Shown here: piece by piece, positions 7,551 to 8,080 of the stretch
Layout of the letters: each line of letters begins with the position of its first letter
How positions within the stretch are numbered: position 1 is the first letter of the stretch
Origin: Alphaproteobacteria bacterium
GTDB lineage: Bacteria; Pseudomonadota; Alphaproteobacteria; UBA8366
Reading direction: 5' to 3'
DNA: 8,080 nt
Assembly (NCBI GenBank): GCA_029861675.1
Contig: JAOTYV010000230.1
Span: 1 to 8,080, forward strand
Notes under the pieces: generated by a model
What the model saw: the letters and a program-made list of their open reading frames with translations, nothing else
Told to the model about the DNA's origin: nothing
Database searches by the model: none
Made by a program: the position numbers and the translations under genes

Positions 7551-7858
7551 GTCAGGCCAGGCAAGTTCTTAGCAGCGAAAACGCAACGACTACCCCGCCG
7601 CCAAAATCAGCAAGGTATCGTCCTAGGCGCCCAGCGGCGGCTGGGTATCCGCCTCTTCCAGCGACGTCGACAGATAGTATTTGCTACCGCCCTTTGAGGA
7701 TGCCGCACGCCTTGAGCAGCCCATCAAAGCGCGCCATTCGCGCGCTGCAGCCGCGCAGCGCATCCCGGCCGAGCAAGACGGTTGGGTTTAGAAAAACCAT
7801 ATTCGAGATGTGATAATCGGACGGAATTCATCAAGACAACCGGCAATATCGCGGTCGA
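7551..7858. other. Gene-poor stretch between the inverted repeat and the minus-strand gene
   Basis: About 300 bp without any intact gene of normal size. It holds short protein-like fragments on the minus strand (described separately) and no tRNA, promoter or terminator that I can support. A small plus-strand frame from the ATG at 7700 (37 codons) is Arg/Ser-rich and antisense to the better minus-strand frames, so I do not call it. Composition is less GC-biased than the genes to the left. Confidence 0.6.
7623..7800 (-). pseudogene. Probable gene remnant in two overlapping minus-strand frames
   Basis: On the minus strand, a frame from the ATG at 7800 gives 38 codons (MVFLNPTVLLGRDALRG..., ending GLLKACGILKGR) to a TAG at 7684-7686. 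A second frame, shifted +1, runs to a TAG at 7623-7625 and ends YYLSTSLEEADTQPPLGA. Joining them at the AAAGGGCGG tract (about 7686-7694) gives one continuous chain of about 58 residues that uses GC-rich third positions from the middle on. This fits a small or truncated gene broken by an indel, or a sequencing error. I do not recognise the protein. No ribosome binding site precedes 7800. Chance open frames in GC-rich DNA remain a real alternative. Confidence 0.3.
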
Positions 7859-7869
7859 TTACCCGACCG
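7852..7869. other. Hairpin around the stop codon of the right-edge minus-strand gene
   Basis: CGGTCG-ATTACC-CGACCG is a perfect 6-bp stem with the gene's TAA stop (7859-7861 on the minus strand) inside its loop. The minus strand continues CGATATTGCC with no T-run, so it is not a classic terminator. It may help end or stabilise the transcript, or may be incidental. Confidence 0.3.
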
Positions 7870-8080
7870 ACGGATCGCCGACAGTGTCGAGTTGGGCACG
7901 AGCTTTCGCTGGCCCCGCATTGACATAGGTATACTCGATCTTCTTGAAGTCACCGTACAATATGCGCAAATATGCGTCGCTTTGGTTCGGGCAGGCAAAA
8001 TCACTGCCGAGAAACGGGACCGTCGATGTCGGTAAGACGATCTCCTTCGGCACGCCGAAACCACCGCTCTCGGTGGCCGG
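7859..8080 (-). CDS. LicD-like protein, C-terminal 73 residues, start beyond right edge
   Basis: The frame is open from the right edge to a TAA at 7859-7861. The GTG at 8053 is therefore probably internal, because nine more sense codons (PATESGGFG) precede it. The fragment shows hydrophobic-Pro...VPFLGSDFACPNQSDAYL followed by RILYGDFKKIEY. The order 'F-x-G-x-x-F/V-x-x-P-...-Y-L-x-x-x-Y-G-D' close to the C-terminus resembles the end of LicD/fukutin-related nucleotidyltransferase-fold proteins. That family transfers phosphocholine or similar groups to surface glycans. The match is from memory of the motif and covers only the tail; the catalytic DxD part is off the window. The codons are less GC-biased than those of the genes on the left, consistent with a transferred surface-polysaccharide gene. 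It converges on the dehydrogenase gene. Confidence 0.55.
   Translation of the reverse strand, partial: PATESGGFGVPKEIVLPTSTVPFLGSDFACPNQSDAYLRILYGDFKKIEYTYVNAGPAKARAQLDTVGDPSVG

Noticed and set aside
7630..7645. Hairpin CCCAGC-GGCG-GCTGGG
   Set aside because: No T-run follows on either strand, and the bases are explained by the QPPLGA codons of the minus-strand fragment.
7920..7935. TTGACA and TATACT on the plus strand, resembling a promoter
   Set aside because: The boxes are only 4 bp apart instead of about 17, and they lie inside the predicted minus-strand coding region.
7831..8064. Alternative 77-codon minus-strand frame at the right edge
   Set aside because: Arg/Ser-rich with no recognisable motif; the overlapping frame ending at 7859 has the LicD-like pattern and is open to the edge.
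8061..8076. Hairpin CCACCG-CTCT-CGGTGG near the right edge
   Set aside because: It falls within the minus-strand coding frame and no T-run follows; probably incidental.

Overview
The window looks like chromosomal DNA from a GC-rich alphaproteobacterium. The evidence is the strong G/C third-position bias, an RNase R and topoisomerase I of the kind found in that class, and a topA-rnr-protease-Nudix order that I recall (from memory, not checked) from Rhodospirillales-like genomes. Nothing in the sequence fixes the genus.

Positions 2-7433 are a dense run of five plus-strand genes. The first is the C-terminal two thirds of topA (DNA topoisomerase I), cut by the left edge and ending in a histone-H1-like Lys/Ala tail. 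Five bases later comes rnr (RNase R), which appears to start at TTG. A 102-bp gap follows, then a predicted lipoprotein of the S41 C-terminal processing protease family with an intact Ser/Lys dyad. A NUDT19-like Nudix hydrolase overlaps its end by 14 bp. A 61-bp gap with a good ribosome binding site leads to a D-2-hydroxyacid dehydrogenase. topA-rnr (nucleic acid topology and RNA turnover) and protease-Nudix (envelope proteolysis and nucleotide or CoA-ester clean-up) look like two co-transcribed pairs. The dehydrogenase could be read from the same transcript or separately.

Positions 7434-8080 are different: lower coding density and less GC-biased codons. A pair of near-identical 30-bp inverted arms (7470-7550) follows the dehydrogenase. 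After it is a stretch of about 300 bp with short protein-like fragments in more than one minus-strand frame, probably a decayed gene. The right edge carries the last 73 codons of a minus-strand gene whose end resembles LicD-family (fukutin-related) surface-glycan modifying proteins. The repeat therefore lies between convergent genes, at the boundary of what may be an accessory surface-polysaccharide region.

I see no RNA genes, CRISPR array, intact transposase or clear intrinsic terminator, and no convincing case for an undescribed system inside this window. The right-hand boundary is the part that deserves a second look.
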